A stretch of 8,664 nucleotides of DNA, from positions 1 to 8,664 of the forward strand of contig JADHWW010000080.1 in NCBI GenBank assembly GCA_016783285.1. The letters are read 5' to 3'. The stretch is from Anaerolineae bacterium. Lineage in GTDB: Bacteria > Chloroflexota > Anaerolineae > B4-G1. The translations under genes and the position numbers were made by a program. Below the pieces are notes generated by a model. That model was not told the DNA's origin and made no database searches. It worked only from the letters and a program-made list of their open reading frames with translations. Below are positions 5,251 through 8,664 of the stretch, piece after piece (position 1 is the stretch's first letter; the number at the start of each line of letters is the position of its first letter).

Positions 5251-6672
5251 ATGACAGACATTCGTTTCGGCACCGATGGCTGGCGAGCACGTATCGCCGA
5301 GGACTACACCTTCGACAACGTGCGCCGCGTCGCACAGGGCTTTGCTTATTACCTGGTAGGTCGAGGCCAGGAAGGCGCCGACGTGGTGATCGGCTACGAC
5401 AAACGTTTCGCCGCCGAGCACTTTGGAGCGGCCGCCGCCGAGGTGATGGCCGCCAACGGCTTCCGCGTCTGGCTGACCGACACTGCCACCCCCACTCCGG
5501 TCATTTCCTACGCCATCGTCGAGCGCGGGGCGGCCGGGGGCATCAACATCACGGCCAGCCACAACCCGCCCTGGGACTGCGGCTTCAAGGTGCGCGACGA
5601 GCACGGCGCGGCCGTCGCGCCGGACGGCCTGCGCGAGATCGAAGCGGCCATTCCACCCATCGGCGAGGTCAAGCGGGTGACGCTGGAAGAGGCCCAGGCG
5701 CAGGGACAGATCGTGGTCTGGGACCCGGCGCCGGCCTACCTGGCCCACATTGGCAAGTTGGTAGATGTCGAACCAATTAAGGAGGCCGGTCTCCATATCC
5801 TGGTCGAGCCGATGTGGGGTAACGGCATCGGCTGGTTTCCGCGCATCCTCGGTGGTGGCAAGACGCGGGTGACCGAGATCCATAACGTGCGTCATCCCCT
5901 CTTCCCAGAGATGAAGCGGCCCGAGCCGATCCCGCCCAACGTGGACGTCGCGCTGCGAAAGACAGTCGAACTGGGAGCCAACGTGTGCCTGATCATGGAC
6001 GGCGACGCCGACCGCATGGGCATCGGCGACGAGAACGGCGTCTTTGTCAACCAATTGCAGGTCTACGCACTTCTGGCCTACTACCTGCTGGAAGTGCGTG
6101 GCGAGCGCGGCCCCATCGTCAAAACCATCTCCACCACCTCGATGCTGGAGAAATTGGGAGAGATGTACGGCGTGCCGGTTTACCAGACCGGGGTGGGCTT
6201 CAAGTACGTGGGCCCCAAGGTGCTGGAGACGGATGCGATGATCGGTGGGGAGGAGAGCGGCGGCTACGCTTTCCGAGGCAGCGTCCCGGAGCGGGACGGC
6301 ATCCTGGGCAACCTCTACTTCCTGGACCTGATGGTGCAGACGGGAAAGACCCCCTCGCAACTATTGACCTGTCTGTACGAGAAACTAGGCGCGTCGTACT
6401 ATTACGACCGCATAGACACCCGCTTCCCCCCGGAGCGGCGGCCGGAGGCCCAGTCCCGGCTGGACGCGGCCCGCCCGGAGACGCTGGCGGGGGTACGGGT
6501 GACCGACATTGTGACCCTCGACGGCTACAAGTACGTGTTGGAGGACGGCGGGTGGCTCCTGATTCGCTTCTCCGGCACCGAGCCCATCATCCGCGTCTAC
6601 TGCGAGACGACGGACGAGAGCAAGGTGCAGCCGTTGCTGGATGAGGGGTTGGAGATGGCGGGATTGGCGTAG
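5251..6672 (+). CDS. Alpha-D-phosphohexomutase (phosphoglucomutase/phosphomannomutase family)
   Basis: The 473-residue enzyme interconverts hexose 1-phosphate and hexose 6-phosphate through a phosphoserine. All four family motifs are present: FGTDGWRA near the start (6-13), the phosphoserine loop TASHNP (101-106, Ser103), the metal loop DGDADR (250-255), the sugar-binding loop GEESGG (333-338), and the phosphate-binding RFSGTEP (439-445). GEESGG is closer to phosphoglucomutase-type members than the GE(M)SGH of GlmM and many phosphomannomutases. Glucose phosphate is therefore my first guess, but the substrate is not certain. I chose the ATG at 5251, with GAGGAG 6 nt upstream; an ATG at 5218 would add eleven atypical residues. 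The protein would supply sugar-1-phosphates for polysaccharide or nucleotide-sugar synthesis. Confidence 0.93.
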   Translation: MTDIRFGTDGWRARIAEDYTFDNVRRVAQGFAYYLVGRGQEGADVVIGYDKRFAAEHFGAAAAEVMAANGFRVWLTDTATPTPVISYAIVERGAAGGINITASHNPPWDCGFKVRDEHGAAVAPDGLREIEAAIPPIGEVKRVTLEEAQAQGQIVVWDPAPAYLAHIGKLVDVEPIKEAGLHILVEPMWGNGIGWFPRILGGGKTRVTEIHNVRHPLFPEMKRPEPIPPNVDVALRKTVELGANVCLIMDGDADRMGIGDENGVFVNQLQVYALLAYYLLEVRGERGPIVKTISTTSMLEKLGEMYGVPVYQTGVGFKYVGPKVLETDAMIGGEESGGYAFRGSVPERDGILGNLYFLDLMVQTGKTPSQLLTCLYEKLGASYYYDRIDTRFPPERRPEAQSRLDAARPETLAGVRVTDIVTLDGYKYVLEDGGWLLIRFSGTEPIIRVYCETTDESKVQPLLDEGLEMAGLA

Positions 6673-6707
6673 CGGCTACTGATGGCGAATCGGCCTGGAG
6701 GGAGATA

Positions 6708-7892
6708 ATGCTGAGATATATGCAGCTTGAAAATTTTCGCGCTTTTGATAAAGTCGAGGTTGGTTTCGCTCCGTTGACGGTGTTGCTGGGAGCCAACAGT
6801 ACAGGTAAAAGTTCTATCCTTCACGCTCTGATCCTGCTCAAGCAAAGTCTACGCGGAGGGGACTACCGGATACCTCTCACATTCAGCGGGCCATTGATCA
6901 ACCTGGGACTGTTAAAAGATGTGGGATGGCAGGGGAGGGATCACCTGCTTTTTGAATTACAGTGGGATAGCGGTCAGGGGGTCAAATTCTCGGTAAAGCC
7001 GAGGCAAGGGGTAGGCCTTTCCACCTCAAAAGAGGACTTTTTATTTCGGCTCGACGACGAACAGTACGAGTTACAGAAGAAGGACAAAGTCACACCGTGG
7101 TATTTCTCTTTCGACTTTTCGCGCTCTGAGCAAATCACGCCTTTGGGGGAGGAAAAAGAGGCCCGCGCTCTTCGTGAGGTCAATGCGACGATCACTGATT
7201 TCTTTGCCCGCTTGCGCTACATCGGGCCGTTGCGCGAGCCGTTGCGCGAGACACCGTTTTCAGGGGAGGAACCTGAAAGCGTGGGGCCTGATGCCCGGTA
7301 TTTGATCCCTTTCTTAAAATCCCACCCCGATGTGACCAAACGCATCGGTGAGTGGTTCCGGGAACGTGGGCTGGCTGCTGGCGTGGAGGTGCGGGAGACA
7401 GCGCAGGGCAGTGGGCGTTGGGCAGCCTATATTCTCGAGGAGGAGGGAGGGCGGCGGATCAACTTGGCGGACACAGGATTTGGATATTCCCAGTTGATCC
7501 CTGTCTTGGCCGAACTTTACGGTGCTCCCGAGGGGAGCCTGATCCTGATTGAACAGCCCGAACTACACCTGAATCCCCGTCTCACTGTATGGATGGGCGA
7601 CGTGCTGTTCTCAGCCATTAGCGAAGATAAGGCGGTGCTGGCTGAGACGCATAGCGAACACATCGCGCTCCGGTTACGCCGCCGTGTTGCTGAAGGCGTT
7701 CTTCCTGCTGATCAACTGGCTCTCTACTTTGCCCATCGTTCCTTGAAAGAGGGAAAATCCTATCTCCAACGTATCAAACTGGACGAGGCCGGTCAGCCCG
7801 TGGAACGGTGGCCCGAGGGTTTCTGGGGTGAGGATTATGAGGAAAAGGGAGTTCGGACCTACAACGTTGAGGAAGCCAACGATGCCCTGTGA
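6708..7892 (+). CDS. AAA/ABC-type ATPase of the DUF3696-like family, function unknown
   Basis: The 394-residue protein starts LRYMQLENFRAF, the usual opening of SMC/RecF-like ATPases. It has Walker A GANSTGKSS (28-36), a signature-like DTGFGYSQLIPVL (255-267), Walker B SLILIEQPELHLNP (277-290) and a switch-region ETHSEHIALRLRRRV (313-327). The C-terminal ERWPEGFWGEDYEE (366-379) resembles the DUF3696 tail. There is no fused nuclease or TOPRIM domain. Such ATPases occur alone or in phage-defence and mobile loci, but no partner gene is next to it. GGAGGGAG stands about 4 nt before the ATG. It begins 35 bp after the phosphohexomutase, so it may be co-transcribed. Codon use is visibly more AT-rich than its neighbours, which suggests acquisition by transfer. 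Confidence 0.85.
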   Translation: MLRYMQLENFRAFDKVEVGFAPLTVLLGANSTGKSSILHALILLKQSLRGGDYRIPLTFSGPLINLGLLKDVGWQGRDHLLFELQWDSGQGVKFSVKPRQGVGLSTSKEDFLFRLDDEQYELQKKDKVTPWYFSFDFSRSEQITPLGEEKEARALREVNATITDFFARLRYIGPLREPLRETPFSGEEPESVGPDARYLIPFLKSHPDVTKRIGEWFRERGLAAGVEVRETAQGSGRWAAYILEEEGGRRINLADTGFGYSQLIPVLAELYGAPEGSLILIEQPELHLNPRLTVWMGDVLFSAISEDKAVLAETHSEHIALRLRRRVAEGVLPADQLALYFAHRSLKEGKSYLQRIKLDEAGQPVERWPEGFWGEDYEEKGVRTYNVEEANDAL

Positions 7893-7896
7893 CTTG

Positions 7897-7925
7897 TTGA
7901 CAGATTCCCCGCGCCGGGCTATACT
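7897..7925 (+). promoter_or_regulatory. sigma70-type promoter of queG
   Basis: TTGACA (7897-7902) and TATACT (7920-7925) are 17 bp apart; the -35 is a full consensus match and the -10 matches five of six. The -35 lies 4 bp past the ATPase stop codon. The expected start of transcription (about 7931-7934) is at or just before the ATG at 7935, so the mRNA should be leaderless or nearly so. Confidence 0.82.
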
Positions 7926-7934
7926 GGCCCGGCG
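7912..7934. promoter_or_regulatory. Perfect 8-bp dyad centred on the queG -10 box
   Basis: CGCCGGGC (7912-7919) and GCCCGGCG (7927-7934) are exact inverted copies around TATACTG, which contains the -10 hexamer. The right arm ends on the base before the start codon. The position suggests an operator, where a bound dimer would block RNA polymerase. Only part of it would be transcribed from the predicted start, so an mRNA hairpin is unlikely for queG. In read-through RNA from the ATPase gene it could form a hairpin. Confidence 0.6.

Positions 7935-8664
<730 letters not shown>

Noticed and set aside
5233..6360. Long minus-strand open frame opposite the phosphohexomutase
   Set aside because: It is the antisense shadow of a gene with all family motifs; its His/Val/Asp-rich translation has no recognisable domain and no ribosome binding site logic.
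6708..7892. A complete phage-defence system
   Set aside because: Only the ATPase is present, flanked by housekeeping genes, with no nuclease, reverse transcriptase or other partner in the window.

Overview
This window looks like chromosomal DNA from a GC-rich bacterium, most likely a member of the Chloroflexota (Anaerolineae or a relative). That placement is an inference from the overall look of the proteins, the mix of an AroH-type chorismate mutase with a Thermotoga-like DAHP synthase, a free-standing Roadblock/LC7 domain, and palindromic intergenic repeats. No rRNA or other strict marker is present to prove it.

The left half (1-4418) is one minus-strand operon for the common aromatic pathway and the Phe/Tyr branch. 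Read in its own direction, it runs: sigma70-type promoter, a leader with a Tyr/Phe-rich leader peptide and an antiterminator/terminator switch, aroH (chorismate mutase), pheA (prephenate dehydratase), a type I-beta DAHP synthase (aroF), tyrA (prephenate dehydrogenase) and aroA (EPSP synthase, cut by the window edge). The genes are 4 bp apart, 23 bp apart, separated by a 27-bp palindrome, and overlapping by 4 bp, so they are very probably one transcript. The enzymes cover entry into the pathway, the EPSP step, and both branches from chorismate to phenylpyruvate and hydroxyphenylpyruvate.

The most notable element is the aro leader (about 4383-4028). A 30-codon leader ORF with its own Shine-Dalgarno sequence has 5 Tyr and 2 Phe codons among its first 15. 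It is followed by a perfect 9-bp intrinsic terminator with a U7 tract. The 5' arm and loop of that terminator can instead form a continuous 13-bp helix with a segment inside the leader ORF. This is the architecture of ribosome-mediated transcription attenuation, apparently reading Tyr and Phe supply.

The middle (4419-4874) has no convincing full-length gene. It holds a divergent promoter candidate, a 16-codon ORF with a strong ribosome binding site, an ATTGTGA/TCACAAT dyad, and a GC-rich hairpin. The hairpin appears to have cut off the start of a Roadblock/LC7-domain gene (4875-5183).

The right half (plus strand) carries that Roadblock gene, an alpha-D-phosphohexomutase (phosphoglucomutase/phosphomannomutase family, 5251-6672), an isolated DUF3696-like AAA ATPase of visibly lower GC (6708-7892), and the start of queG (epoxyqueuosine reductase, 7935 to the window edge). 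queG has a near-consensus promoter whose -10 box lies in the centre of a perfect 8-bp dyad ending at the ATG, which predicts a leaderless or nearly leaderless mRNA.
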